A DNA stretch of 64,000 nucleotides from positions 11,408,001 to 11,472,000 of the forward strand of contig NC_060116.1 in assembly GCF_021155765.1 (NCBI RefSeq), written 5' to 3'. The position numbers were made by a program, and so were the translations under genes. Positions 37,938 to 52,900 of the stretch are shown here, one piece after another (the stretch's first letter is position 1; every line of letters begins with the position of its first letter). The DNA comes from Diprion similis (taxonomy: Eukaryota; Arthropoda; Insecta; Hymenoptera; Diprionidae). Below the pieces are notes generated by a model that worked only from the letters and a program-made list of their open reading frames with translations, did no database searches and was not told the origin of the DNA.

Positions 37938-40900
37938 TCATATGTATTTGGTACGTGTAAGTGCGCTCTGTCCTTTGGTAGGATCCATCATTCTGTCCCA
38001 ATTGGTATGACCTACAACGAATCCAACCGCACGCAATTTTTCTTGTTCTTTTCGTTCTTCCAAATCCGCCCATCGTACCTTTATCAGACCAGACAACGTC
38101 GTGTAATTTCGTCGAATTGAATCATTGCGACAATAATTTGGTTTATTCATGTTTAAAAATCAAGAAAACTCACTCTTTTTTTTCCTGACGTATCTTCCAT
38201 ATTATAATAATCAGGCACCTGAAGGAAATCTTCCATTGTTTGAGGACGATTTTCGTTTTTCTTTTTAGCTAAACCATCTAGACGATCTGCACAAAAATAC
38301 CATGCCCAATTATCACTACTCGATTAACCACATGTGTAACATAAAGTTTTTTCCTAATTATTTCTCTTCAAATATAGGTCATACAGCTGAGCACAGATGA
38401 TAATGTTGATCAACGAACTTTCCAAATGTATGATATACACTAGAATAAATTTGAAAGGTCAATTCCGTATTTTATGAGAAATGATTTCTCCAAGTACTGT
38501 ATTTTGTGTTCCAATCAATCATCTAATTGTAAATTAAGAGTTTAAAATTCACACTCACCTAACTTATTATCGGCATCCATCTGTTCCCACTTGCTGATTC
38601 CCTATAGTTGATAGAGCAAACCAAAATGAAAAATCAGTATTACCATGAAAACAGATTAAAACACATTGAGATATGAACTTGATTGAATATGTACAGACCC
38701 TTAGATTGATTCTTATACAGTGACTAGGCTACCGGTGTGGTATGCTGCCACACTTGTTTAACATAGGAAATAGATATCATGAGTAGCCTTGAATGTATCA
38801 AAATCAATTTAAGGGTCTGTATATGTCAAGTGAAACATGAGAAAATTGTCTTGATGAAACTGAAGAGATAACTAAAGAAATTTTACATGCCTACAAAGGC
38901 AACATTTGCAATTAAGTAATTCTTATTCACATGTATTTTATGAAGTTAAAACTAGCAGCCAGAGTTAACAGCCAAACATGTAAAACTTTTTGGAAATAGA
39001 GAAAAAAAGCAGTTCACTTCTATCCTCGTAATTCTATAAAAGTATTGGAGTTTCAAGATATTTCACAAAATTTAGATTTTCGGACTACATTACCTCATTT
39101 GAATGAACATTAGAAAGTTTACCTGCTCATTCTGGTTACTAGCTTCAGCCTCGTGCATATTTTTTGTCATCGATTTTTAAAAGTGCAATAAAAACTACTA
39201 TACTTCAAGTGCGATGAATTGAATATTTGATAAGTTGCTGATTTTAAAGTGGAAAGGAAATAAGGCCCAGGTCCAACATTAAATATGAGATTCAGACTGA
39301 AGTTTGAGATCTGTTGTCAGTACTTTAAGTCGCTCAAATATTATAAGAAATCATGAAATAATTCGGAGATATTATATGGATGTTTATGCTTCTCATACTT
39401 CCTTTTATAACTCCCATACATTCAAAACCTAAGCAAGATGAATGTTTCATAATAACTTCAGTTTATAGATAAAATTTTAGTGTTCTGTTGGACTTACAAC
39501 TTGTTCGTCTTGACTATCCTGGCTATCATCATTTGGCTGGGTAGTTTCCTCGGGTGATTGGTGACTATCTTCCATATGAACCTAATGGATGTGAATTTGA
39601 GGGTCGTAAAAATCTTTTTATAATTACGGTTGAAAACGGAATGCATAATTAAATTATTTAAACGAATGCGTGTTTTAACTTGACTCTGTATCATAAACGA
39701 TTATAAAAAAAAACAAGATAAACCTCATCGATTGCTTCTTCCTGGAGCATCCCATTAACATCCAGTTTCAAGTGGTGGTTAGGCGTTGGTTCAAAATAAT
39801 CGACGATTTTATTGATTTCGTCCTCTGTACGATTATGAATATTCCGCTTCAAGCAAATGTGTACATCCATTTCCATCTCACATACATATACCTGATTAGT
39901 TGAATAGACGACTTTAGTTATTTTTTTCATTGATTTCATTCTATCTGTTTATTTAAGCTCGCGAAGACACATGATATGATTTGCCAATTTTCAACTTAAT
40001 ATGTTGTACCTGAAAGCCCTTAGTTTTAGCAAAGCTCCACATTTCCTCGTAATCAGAGATTTTTTCATTAATGCAATCCAAAATAATGAAATTGAAGTAG
40101 CCGTCCGTAATATTTTTTTTAAATGCCTTGACGAGAGATGTCAGGTAACTGGATTCCATTGCTTCTTCATACTCATAGACCATTTCCTGTGACCATTAAA
40201 ATTCAATTTTGAAAAAATATGTTAGGATAAACTGAAAAATTTCTTATAGACTAAATATATACATACTTTTACAACTACTTTTTTGCCATTATCGTCCTTA
40301 GTTTCTTTCTCCTTTTCAACTAGAAAATAATCATCAAGGCTTAAAATTCTTGGAGCTGAACCACCTTGCTCGACTTCTTTATCCTACAAAAATTCAAAAG
40401 CGTATAAAAAACTTTCATAATCAATTATCCATGTATCAGAATTATGTAACATTTGATCAACCACAGAGATTCATATAGGGATAAATGTACAAGAACAGTC
40501 TACTGACAATATCCTTTGCATACAAAACTGAGGTGAAAACAAATTGTGCTTCAACTCAGCAACTGTAAAAGCACTACTTTTACCATAGATATGAACATTA
40601 CCTTGATGAGCTTAGCAACAAATGACTTCCCACTGCCTGGTGGCCCTCTCAAAATAATCACTATCTTGGGTGGCCTAGTCTGACGTCCAGGCTGGAATAA
40701 AATATCGTCAACCATGGTGTAGTTTGGCATTCTCGGCAGTTCCATTTTCGTCGAAGTGGTCTCCGTAGAATCATTTTTAGCCTCTGAAGTACTGGAACAA
40801 GATGGAAGTCCTTGTGAGGCACTATTGTAACGCTTACAAGCAATTTTCAAAAACATTAACATCTCCATTATACACTCAATTCATTTATCAACCTTCAGGC

Positions 40901-43900
40901 TGAAAGAAAATTTAATACCAATAAGGAGAGGGTTGTTGATTCACGATAGCAGAAAAATAGGATGTTTGCAATATACAATGGTCTATTAATTCAAATGCCT
41001 TACTAGCACATAACTGTACTGCAGGCATAAGATTACCACTAATTTTATAATCAAGCTATAAATTAAGCAGAAACTATGATAATGCTGGACAATGTCAGTA
41101 TTTCCGTACTGACATTGATTGCTGCATAGTTGATTCAATGAAAAGTGCTCACTACAGGTACTAGTGTCAGGCAAAGGATTTTTTCAAGAACGCATCTGTA
41201 TGATTCAGCTTCAGTAAAATGTTGGAATTTGCTTTTGTTTCACAACTCTTACCATGTATCTCCACTGAATTTATGTTATTGTTACGATAAAATAAATTTG
41301 TTCATCGACATATCTGTCAGAGCTAAAACAATTCGCAGTAACGTAAATCCCGTAAAAGCTCACAAAGTGTAGTACTTAACACATAAGTAGTCTTGAAATA
41401 GGTAGTTCAACATAACTATTCCAAAGCATTTTGTAGTTTTGATTTGGAACTATTGTGGCAAAAATAGCAACGTAATCTAGTTGCCATAAATTTAGGTACT
41501 TCAAACAAATTTGGATAACGGAGCTGAATCAATATTCCAAAATAAGGAATATTGTATTCTGTGAGCCATAAAGAAAATAATGCACAGAGAACATCGAACG
41601 GTATTTCAGGAAAAAAAGCGCCAAGGCAACAATATTTTCATCCTGCATGTACTGCAGAGAGTATGCATGAGGACGTCAATCATGAGACCGCCTTGTGTAA
41701 GTACCATATCTCAGGTACCAGATATGAATGCAGAAAAATGAGTATCCGATTTAAACAAGTTACCTTATCTGTCTAGTGGTCTCAATGATCCATTTTTAGT
41801 AGAATAAGGCGCAAAGTGTTTACCATCCATCAAAAAGATGAATCAAATTATAAAATCTATTACTAATTACATTATAAACTAACTCAGGTTTCATTAAGTA
41901 AGCATGATTGAAAGTGTATGTGTTTTAGACATCAGTTATGTTGTCATCAGTAAAATATAATACAGGATCGTGCACTAAGTGTAAATATTCAGAGTGTGGG
42001 AAAAAGCTGAGAGAGAGTTGTACGGGGTCAATTTTTTCATATCTTTAGAACCAATGTGCAATCACAATACGGTACATACAGTCTGTCCAAAAACCTATTA
42101 TGATTATAGTGAATGTGCCGGGCTACCCACGTACTGCTCACTAATATATGCATAATACTTTTTGATTCAACTGTATGAAAGAAAGATAGAACACACCCAG
42201 ATTTCTCTCTCTCGTCACTCTCTGATGACTGGTGTTGCGTGTTCGAGTATTTTTATACTTCAGTGATTGCCGTACACTGATGAAACCAAAAATTTTAGAA
42301 TAATCCCAAATACAGTTTAATATCAAACTTACCTGTAGAATAGGTAACATTTGTGAATATGAATTTTAATCGATGACATGTTAATAACACGTTATGTTGT
42401 ATGTAAATGTTACTGATAATACAATTAAGATCATATTAAACTGTGGGTGGATTGATTCTAAACATTTTGTTTGTCAAACAGTACATCTCACTACTGAATA
42501 TACAGATCTTTACAGCGATTGTCATTTGCTCCCAACAAACTAAATTATACTAAATTCAAAACGATTAATAAGGTAGATACTTGATAACTTATACTGTTTG
42601 CGCGAAATTCTGAGGCAACTTTTGAGGCAACAGAATGTATATGTTTGCAGGAGTCTCATTGTCAACAAAGCCAATTCGTGAAGGCATTGATCAACTTGCC
42701 TGCTCCAGAAATTATGTGAAAGCGATGGCAAGTTGTCAAGCTTGGACCACATATGTAAATTATTTTTGTGCACAAATACCAATGTGTGTCACTCATGGCA
42801 AACTACACCAATAGCTACAGAGTTCAGATCATTTTTGTGAGGCAATAAATATTACAGAGAAGCGAGTCATAAATAAATTCCTAAGAATTAAATAATGACG
42901 TTTCACGCTATTCTTAATCGTAAATGGCATGCAGCTGATTGCATCGATTATCCACAAACACAAGATAGTCAGTTCTTGGACACACACCAGGAAGTAGCTT
43001 TATTGCACATCGCAACAAAGTTTTGGGCCGCCAATCACACAATTTTAGGTGGTATAGGAAACACAAAGTAACAGTAGCATTTTTTCAAAGAGAAGCGATC
43101 AGCTGTTGCCCACTAATCGCAACATCTTGTCGCAGACAATGTCCCCACGATTTAATGTATAGGACTAATTTCGTGCAATTTCTTCAAGCGTCTAGTTTTC
43201 AAGAAGGTGTCCTAAGAAGATCTCTTAGTTTATATGGAACGATACACAATTCCAACAAAACTCATTGCAAAGACATTTTAGCAAGGTAAAAAAACAAGTT
43301 TCTCGCGAGAACTATAAAACCTATTCAAAATATTTTTGTGATAAGTTTCGGAGAACTCATGTTTGATTGCATATAAACTCAAAAAGATCTTCTTATGAAA
43401 ATCCATAATCTCATGAAAACTATATTCACTGTGAATTTTTATTTACCGCCAACCCTAAAAAATGACTAAAAATATGTGGCTATGGATTCCTGATCTCTGA
43501 TCAAATCTTTACCCATACACAGTCTTGTATAGCCATTCTAAAAAAATCACTGCATTCAAATTCTGTGAATGCGGAAGCTAAACGCTGCTTCCATTGATTC
43601 TCATGGCTCAGACGCACAATCATTGACTTTGAGTCCTCAAAACTTCTAATACTGGCATAATCATATCTGTTACTAAATATAATAATAGTGATAGAGAGAG
43701 AGCTGCATACCTGGTTTCCTGAGAAGTATTAGCGTTGTTTTTACTCTGGTGATCCGGATGATTTACGTTGCCCTTAGATCTAGTGGAATTCACATATTTT
43801 CAAATAGAAATGTTTCACAATACAGATTTTGTTAAATAAGAATTATACTCTAAATCTAGACAGCAGGTTTCAGCTTGTGATAATCACACATCATCAAGCT

Positions 43901-46900
43901 TCAACAGTGAAAATATAATATTTTATATGAACACATGTAAAGTAATACTGGTATCACAATCCATCAAGCAATCTTTGAAAATTTCACCTTCCGATACATT
44001 TGTTAAGTAATTTGTGAAGGCTAATCGCTTAGTAACTCAATAAGTAATTGCATTCTCAGCAACAGGTGCTCTTTGATCAAATTACCTGTCGTCATCTCTG
44101 TTGCATTCTTTATTTTGTTCCACTTTCATTCGGTCATTTCTGTCACTTGTGTCTCGATTTTTATCTATAAGTGGAATAAAGAATTAGTTCGTGAATTTAA
44201 AAATACAGTCCACCATAAAAACAGATATGTACAACTAATTTCACAATACTAGTTGAGTGAAAATCTTAAATTGATTTGCCAATTTTAGAAATATCACATT
44301 TTGCTAACTTAATTCCAAACAGTCAGTACGCGTCAGGCGTTCTTAAGGGGGGCTCCATCAAACAAAGGAGTTATATTGATTGCAGATAGTTGTCGATTAT
44401 TTTTGCAGGTGTATTTTTGTGCTCCGCAAACCATGCTATGGAGTTCGAAGCGGTAAAAAAATATTTGAACCCCGCCCATTTTCCATGTTCACCGAAAAGC
44501 AAGACATCAAAAATCTATAACGATTGTTTGGAATAATGAACTGAATGTGCCCAAATTTCAATCAAGGATATAGAAAACTGTAGAAGGGGATGCACTTTGG
44601 AGTATCCATAATGTTGTTTTTTGTAGATTTTTTAATGTTACTTTTTTTTCGGAAACTGTAGTCAATTTCATGTAGAAAAAGTCCTACAATGTTATTAATA
44701 CTTACTGTGAATACTTTGAGAGGTATACGTTTACTCCACTGGATCTACTGCAATACATATACGTATAGTAAACACTGTTTACTCAAACAATTTTCACTAC
44801 ACAGTGAAAAAAAAAAAAATTTAGGCGGTTCAATAAAACTTTTGTATCAACTTTGATATTTTAAAATCATATTATTGACTGAAAAAAATAGGCAAATTTA
44901 AAGATGAATTTAAAAGTAACACAATTTATTATTCATTATATCACATTATAAACATGTTGAAATTACACAAACACCGATAAATAAATAAATAAATTTGAAA
45001 TAAATAAAAATTGAAGTAAATAAAATACTTTTCTCTCTTAGTCTTTTGTGAAAAAACTGATTTATAAGTAGTAATTGCCAAATCTATTTTTGAAAATCCA
45101 TATCTCCAAAACTATTCACAGTGATACTAACATTATAGAACCTTTTTTACATGAAATCAACAATAGTATACAACAAAAAGTAACATTAAAATATCTTCAA
45201 AGAAGAAATTTTTGATCCTTCAATGTGTATCTCCACCTACAGTTTTCAATATTTTTGGTTGAAATTTGGGATGCAAGTTCAATTCACTATTACAAACAAA
45301 CAGTCGTTTCAGATTTTTGATATCTTGCTTCAAGTCGAATATAGAAAACTGGCGGGATTTAAATATTTTTTTAATTCTTCAAACTCCATGGCATATTTTT
45401 TGAAGCACAAAAATGCACGTAGAAAAAAATCGACAGCTATCTGCGACCTACGCTTCATGTAACTGCTTTGGCCGATGAAGCCCTCCCTTGAATATCCTGC
45501 AAAATCAGGAGTAAGGCCAATATTTTTTTGTATGGTAGGCCTGAAAAAGTACTTTCCCATCTCGTAAATACTCACTGAGCCAATCTGCAGTGCCTGCTTC
45601 TTTATAGGCTCACAAAGTAAATAGATACTCCCTCAAACAGTGTTTTCTTAGCGATTCTACTAATTGTAAATACCAAACGTGATACACGTCATTTGAAAGA
45701 AATGAAAAACAAAAACGATATTGAATTTTGTATCAACAATAAGTTTAATTCCTATAATATTATGTTTGAAACAATTAGAATAAAAACTGAATCGAATAGT
45801 ACAAAAAAATATAACAAATAAGCTGAAATACCTCTACGATCACTTCCGTCTTTCCATGAACGGTCTTCTCGATCGACATCACGTCTATATTCATGATCTC
45901 TATCATCACGATCTCTGTCATCGCGGCCTCGGTCTTTCTCACGTTCACGGTCACGTTCCTTGCGATCTTCCCTGTTATCTCTATCTCTCCTAGCTCTTGA
46001 GTCTCTGTCGGATGGTCTTCGATCATCGCATTCAAAAGATCTTCTGTCTGTCCTGGGCCAATCACATTCTCTTAAATGTGGTTTATCAAATTTGAAATCA
46101 TCTCGTAATTTTCCTCGACCTTTCCATTCATGATCACGTGCAAATAATCTCAACCTTTCATCATATTCCTTCAAACTTTGTTCGGTTTCCTCCCAATGTT
46201 GGAAATCTTTTCGTGGTATTATTTCATGTTCAGGCACCACAGGTTTTAAATTACCATGACCATAATCAAATGTCTCAACTGGAGTTATGTACTCGTGTAC
46301 AACAGCTTTCGTCAGGTGGCCATAATCTATAACTTTTTCAGGTATGATTTCAGTGATCATCTTATTCACTGCACTTCCACCATGGTTATAATTAAATTGT
46401 TTTCCAACACAAAATTCGTCAATGCCTGAACCAGGGGCTGGTCTTCGGCGATCATCATGATCACTCAATCTATCACGAAATCCTGAGTCAAATTGTGAGT
46501 TGTTTTTATTTTCACGTAAGCCAGGATCAAATCCTAATCTCTGTTCACTGCTACGTGTCATGTTAGAATCTGAACTCCCTAGTCCATCTGGCACAAATGG
46601 AGGTCTTTGTTCTATAACGTTACCCTCCATTCTGGGATCAAAATTACTTGACCCACCGTGCGCGCCAGGATTTTTTTCCAAACCTCTCCGACCACCCTGC
46701 ATGAATGGTTGTTGCTCTGGGCTTTCTTGAGAATGTGGTGGATTTGACGATGATCCACCATGCCGAATGAGTGGCCTTTGTTCATTATTCATTGGTCCGC
46801 CTTGCGCAAAAGGCAAATTTTGTCCTCCATCACCTGGAGTGTCTTTTTCAAATGGTGATCTTGGTTCCATTACTCCTTGGCCAAATGAAGATCTGTGGTC

Positions 46901-49900
46901 CACACCTGTAGGCCTACCCTGTGGAAATCCTACACCTGGACCAAACTTAGACCTTTGATCCATTGGCATGCGCACCTTCGGATCAGACTCACCAATTCCA
47001 GATATTCGCCTATCAACAGTTTTGGTCTCATCTATATTAATACTGCTTGACTCAAAGTCCTTACCACCTTGATTAAGAATATTGCCAGACACATGTGGTA
47101 GATCAAATTTTGGTTGTTTATCAAATTGAAGTCCCAAAAGAGATGGAATTGCTGGTCTTTGAGCATCATTTGGACCTCGTAGCCCAAAGCTTCCATCATT
47201 TGGCCCTCTCGGCCTGAACTGTCCATCACTGGAGTCTCTGGATATTGCAAATGGTGGATTCATTGGTAGTCGTTGACTAAATGGTCCACCACCAGGCCCT
47301 CTTGGTCCAGAGAAACCACGTCCCATAGGACTGAATTGCTCAGTAGTTGAGCGACCTCCTAGTATACTATCATTTGGACCTCTTGGATTAGGTGCATTAA
47401 ACTGATTGTCATGGATACCTTTTGAATCACATTGGTCTGAACCTCTTGATCTAAACTGACCATCACCTAATCCTCTGGACCCAAAGGGTCCTTCATTCAG
47501 ACTTCGTGGGCCAAACTGAGTATCATTTGGTCCCCTTGGACCAAACTGAGCTTCGTTCGGACCTCTTGGACCAAACTGAGTGTCGTTCGGACCTCTTGGA
47601 CCAAACTGAGCGTCGTTCGGACCTCTTGGACCAAACTGAGCGTCGTTTGAACCTCTTGGACCAAACTGAGTATTGTTTGGACCTCTTGGACCAAACTGAG
47701 TATCATTAGAACCTCGTGGACCAAACTGAGCATCGTTCGGACCTCTTGCACCAAAATTACTATTATTTGAAGCTCTTGCACTAAAGAGAATGTCGTTTAG
47801 ACCTCTGGGGCGAAATGGAGTATCACTCGGACCTCTTGACCCAAACGGGAGACCTCGTGGCCCAAATGGATTGTCCGTGGGACCCCTAGGTCCAAATTGT
47901 CTATCATTAGGAGTTCTGAATTCAAAACGGTTTACATTTGGAACCCTGGGTCCAAATTGGTCAATATTAGGGGCTCCGGGTCTGAATGGACCGCTTGATG
48001 ATCCTGGACCATCGAAAAATAGAGGATTCGGTCCTCGTTGTGGGATCAAGGGTGGTGGTCTAGGACCGGATGAGTTGACACTCGAGTCACAATTTGGTTC
48101 ACTTGATCTGAATGCTGGCATATTTGGAGTTTCTGTCAAAGGTCCTAGATTAGGAAGTTCTGGCGGGGGTTCCATATTCAAATCTTCAGGTTTTGGATCA
48201 TTTTCACCCATGAAAGGTAAAGCATTTCGATCTTCTCCATCAGTCTTTACCTCATCAAGTGCCCCTGTAGGCTTATCATTGTCATCTTTTGACTGGTCTT
48301 GATCCTTGTTATCACTTTCCTGAACTACGTTCTTAGAAGGAGATTTTGCTGCTTTTTCCTCATCTTTTTGACTTGAACTCTCCGAATTTGTTACAAGACC
48401 ACTATTCTGACTAGCGGAATTATTATTGGTACCAGCATTTACATTGTCATTTAAATCCTGTTCTGAAAATTGAGTATCCATCCACGGTGGTTTCTCCAGT
48501 GGTAAAATATTGCTTGGAAGCTCAAGTTGCGAAATTTGATCCTTTTCCAAAGCATTATTTCCTTGCTCAGAATTGTTTGATCTACAAATAGTTTCCGCCT
48601 GCTCATTCATAGCTCCACCTTTATCCCGATGCTTAAAACTTTCTTTGTCCTTTGAACCCAAATCTCCTGACTGGTCGACTGTTGATTCATCATTTCTAGT
48701 TCCACGTTCCAGATCCTCTTGCCCTCGAGGTCCAAATTTGCCTTGACTTCTTGGCGGACCAAATTCATTTCCAGAAATACCAAATTCTTTTCCAGGTGGA
48801 CCAAATTCTTTTCCAGGTGGACCAAATTCATTTTTAGGGGGGCCAAATTCATTTCTAGGAGGACCAAATTCATTTCTAAGAGGACCAAATTCATTTCTGG
48901 AAGGGGCAAATTCATTTCTGGGTAGACCAAATTCAGCTTTGGGAGGAGCAAATTCATTTCTTGAGGGTGCAAACTCTTCCCTTGGTTTCAGCTTATCCAG
49001 ACTGGAACTTACGAATGTACCAAATTCTATACCTCTAGAAGACTGTGGACCGAAGTTGTTATTACTATGGAGTGTTCCCAAACTTCTGGCACCAAAATCT
49101 CCTGGTCCACGGGACATCAAATTTTCGGAACCTCTGTGTCCTAGTCCAACATTTTTTGTTCCTATATCGCCAAGATTTCTCGATGTGTATGGTAATTCTC
49201 CTGTAATCTTCTTGAAGCTCTCACTGAGTGAACCAATACTATTTTGTCTAACAGGATTAAATACATCATCCCTTGGCTTGAAAACATCCATAGCAGCCCG
49301 TCGTTTTTCCATAAGTTTTCTCAGTTCTGGTGTGATATTATCAGAAGCTTCAAATGGCCTAACATTTTTGTTCGATCCTCTAGAATTATCTCCAAAACTA
49401 TCACGCCGATTATCATTCATATAATTAAGATCTTTGGAGTCAAAAGGATCAGAAATATCTAATCGATCATTTCGGCTGAAACGTTCGTTTCCTAGACCAA
49501 AATTATCACTTCCAAAGGTAGAACTTTTATTGAAATTGTCCCTATCATTAAATCGGTTACTTCCAGGTTCAAATCTTTCATTGCCCAAGCTTAGACGATC
49601 ATTACTAGATCCCCGAAGACTATTACTAGAACCGAAACGATCCAAACCAGTTCCAAATCTGTCTTTAGACAGTGCCCTAAACTGATCGCCAAGTGAACTA
49701 GACCCAAAACGATCATTATTCGATGAGAACCGATCAACATCTGATCCAAAGCGATCATTTTTCGCTGAGAATCGATCAGTATCTGATCCGAAACGATCGT
49801 TATTTGACCCATAACGATCACTTCCTAGACCAAAGTTACTGTCATCATGTCCACTGCGGTTTACTCCCAAACCAATGCGGTCATTGCGGCTGAATCTGTC

Positions 49901-52900
49901 ACTACTGGGAGCAAACGTGTCATTATCTCTCGCAAAACGATTGATTCCTGAATCTCGCTCTTCACTGAGGCCGAAACGGTTTTTTCCTGAATCTCTGTCT
50001 TCGCTCGTGCTAAAGCGGTCATTTTCCTGGCGACGTTGGTTTCCTGGACCACTATGATCATTAGTACCAAAGTCGCTACCTGGTCTAATTGTACCAAATC
50101 GATCGGCTGGTTGATTATAACGCTCATTGTCAGATCCAAATTGGTTACCTTCGAGACGATTACTCATGCCAAATTCACTTTTTTGTGTGTCTCGATCATA
50201 AGGATTGTTTCTTGTTGAGAATTGACTTCCTAAAGTAGTGCGGTCACTCATACCAAAACGATCACCTTTTTCATCAGTACGATTAGTAACAGATTGTAAA
50301 TTGTCACTGCTTTGAGAAAATTGTTCATTACCCCCAAAACCGTCTTTTTTGTCACCACTCGGACCGAATAACGGCGGAGGTCTATCATGGATATTACGGT
50401 CATTTTGTTTCATTCCCGAGTCCAACATTTGCCTTGAATCATTAGCTCTAAATCCTGGTGGTGGTTGAGAAAAATTCATGCTTGAATTTCCCAGATTTGG
50501 AGGAGGCAGAGAAAAGTCATTGCCAACCCCTTGGCTTACTTGAGGTAATTGGGGAACTTGAGGAGACTGTCCAGCTATAGCTGGACCAGCAATTCCTGGC
50601 AGAAACTGGAAACCACCGTAACTTGGGGCTGCTATATTAGCATTATATTGAGCAGCCCACTGCTGCGCAGCCCATGCAGCTTGTGTCATATTGCTTGTCA
50701 TAGTTGGAGCAATCATTGCAAGTGGCTGCGGCATAGTAGGTTGTTGTGTCGGAGGTGCTACAGTACTCGTGTTACCCGGTAACTTCGAAGAACTTTCTGC
50801 ATCCTGCTTCCCAGTCAGCCCTAAGGTTTTACCAATTCCTAGTAAATTATTAATCAAACCCTGATTTTCGCTGCTTGATAAGATGTTTAATATCTTGTCA
50901 CCTCCAGGAATATTTTTCGTCTTCTCAGATTCTACCTTCGATGTCAGCTTTTGTTGTTCACGTTTCTTACGCATTTGCTCTCGACGTTCGATTAGCTTTT
51001 CCCGCCATGACGTCCACTTTGCTTCATACTGTTTATATTGTGTCTGAAAAGAAAGGATTAGTTTGGGTTATCAAAACTTGGATTAGTCATGTTTCTACAA
51101 ATTGAATCAATTACATTCTGTCAGCACGTTTCTATTCAAACCTAAATTCAATCATTATACTGTTTATCATATACTATACTGGCTTGATGATAAATCGGAT
51201 TGATTAATTATGAAATCAGAGATTTATTCTATTTTATCTTAATGCGCACTAGAAGAATTTAGCAGACTAATTGGTAATGTAGAATAATTCTTAAATAATG
51301 TAGCATAAGTGATTTAAACAATCACCTACCTTATCAGGGTGATTCGCGTTCTGTTGTTTCCACTTATTGAATTGTTCTTCCCATTGTTTAAACTGAGCAT
51401 CAAACGTTTTCTCCGCTTCTGTCAACTCTTCCTCTTCAAGTTTGGTCTTCTTAGCACTACCAAAATCATCTGACGCATTAATACCTCGTTTCTCACCTGA
51501 CAAACTAACACCCTGTGGTTCTTGAGGGTTTGGCGCTTGTGGGGGTGGTTGCCCTGGGGGTAAAGGTGGTGCTTGCGAATAATTTGGAGCAACTGTAGCG
51601 CTATAATCAGAGTTTTGTGACTTAGCTGGAAATAATGGAAGATTGTTTTGATGTGGGGGAGGCATATTCGCATATTGGAATGGTTTATTGTTATCTGGTG
51701 GTAAAGGAGGTTTTGTATGTTCTTCTTTAGGAAGGGGAGGGAGAGGTTGTGAACTTGGCAGTGGCGGCGCCTGTGTTACATTTGGCAGGGTTAAACCCTG
51801 AGCCGATAACTGCTTCATTGTCTCTTGATACTGAAACAAATCCAAGCATTATCAAAGTTATTAGGTATAAAATTGAGACTCACACTCATATTTACGCACT
51901 CATACATTCTGATCGAACATTTTAAACTCTAAATCTGTGTGATGATTAACACAAAATATATTCCTTTGAAATTTTGAAAAAATAGGTACAGAATAGAATT
52001 ATTTCATAGTAAGAGAAGAGCCCTTGAAAAAATGATGATTGAAATGATGAAGTTTGTACGAGAATTGGAAAACACATGTCAGTTGCTGAAATGGTACTAG
52101 CGATAGTATAAAACATTATATGTATTTTATCTACGTAAGGTATTTAAAGTGTTGTACATTGATATCTCAAAATGGTTAGTGGTATTGAAAACTTCTATAA
52201 ATCAAAATTGAATGGGTGAAGGGTGGTAGGTAATTGATTAGTATGCAGTTTCTTCTTTGTTGAGTAGCGTTAAAGACTCCAATGTCAGTTATTTTTTAGA
52301 ATGGAAAAAAAAATTTAATTTTTGTTTCACTCACACTCAAGTGGATCGCGGAAAAGTAGGTATATCCTTGTCAGAGCAATCAGCAATCTAATCAAGTCTA
52401 CTTCAAAAATTTTTCAACTTTCAAATTTATTTTCTCTTCAGACGTCTGGCAAAAAATGACCTTAAATGATAAGTTTTCAAATTTACTAGAATTTAAACTT
52501 CATGATTATGAAACCTTGAAAGTAGTGATCTGTTAAAAAAGAATTGTGAATATCTAGAAATCTTCAAGGCAACTTTACTAAAAAAAATCCATGCCATATG
52601 AATACCTACCCCCTTCTCACTAATCAATTTTCATCTATAGCTAACAATCCAGTTAAATGAAAGTTTCAGATGTTCTCATTCAATATGACGTGTATTAAAT
52701 TATTTTCAAAAATTTATCCTTACCTTTTCACCATATTGTGCTTGCCATTGTTGAAATTGCTGTTGCCACTGCTGCCACTGGGTCCAATTTTGCTGCTGAG
52801 CAGCCGCCCATTGTTCAGCAGTATAGCCACTTGGAGCCTGATTAAGGTTTTTTGATGAATTACTCGTGATCAAAAATTAATGGTGAAACTGTAGCACATT

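Noticed and set aside
41092-41117. Hairpin aatgtcagta / tactgacatt as a possible small RNA
   Set aside because: A 10-bp stem alone inside a large intron, without an extended precursor-like fold, is not enough.
47790-49424. Long + strand frames opposite the YLPM1 exon
   Set aside because: They are antisense shadows of a low-complexity coding exon whose - strand frame is continuous and conserved.
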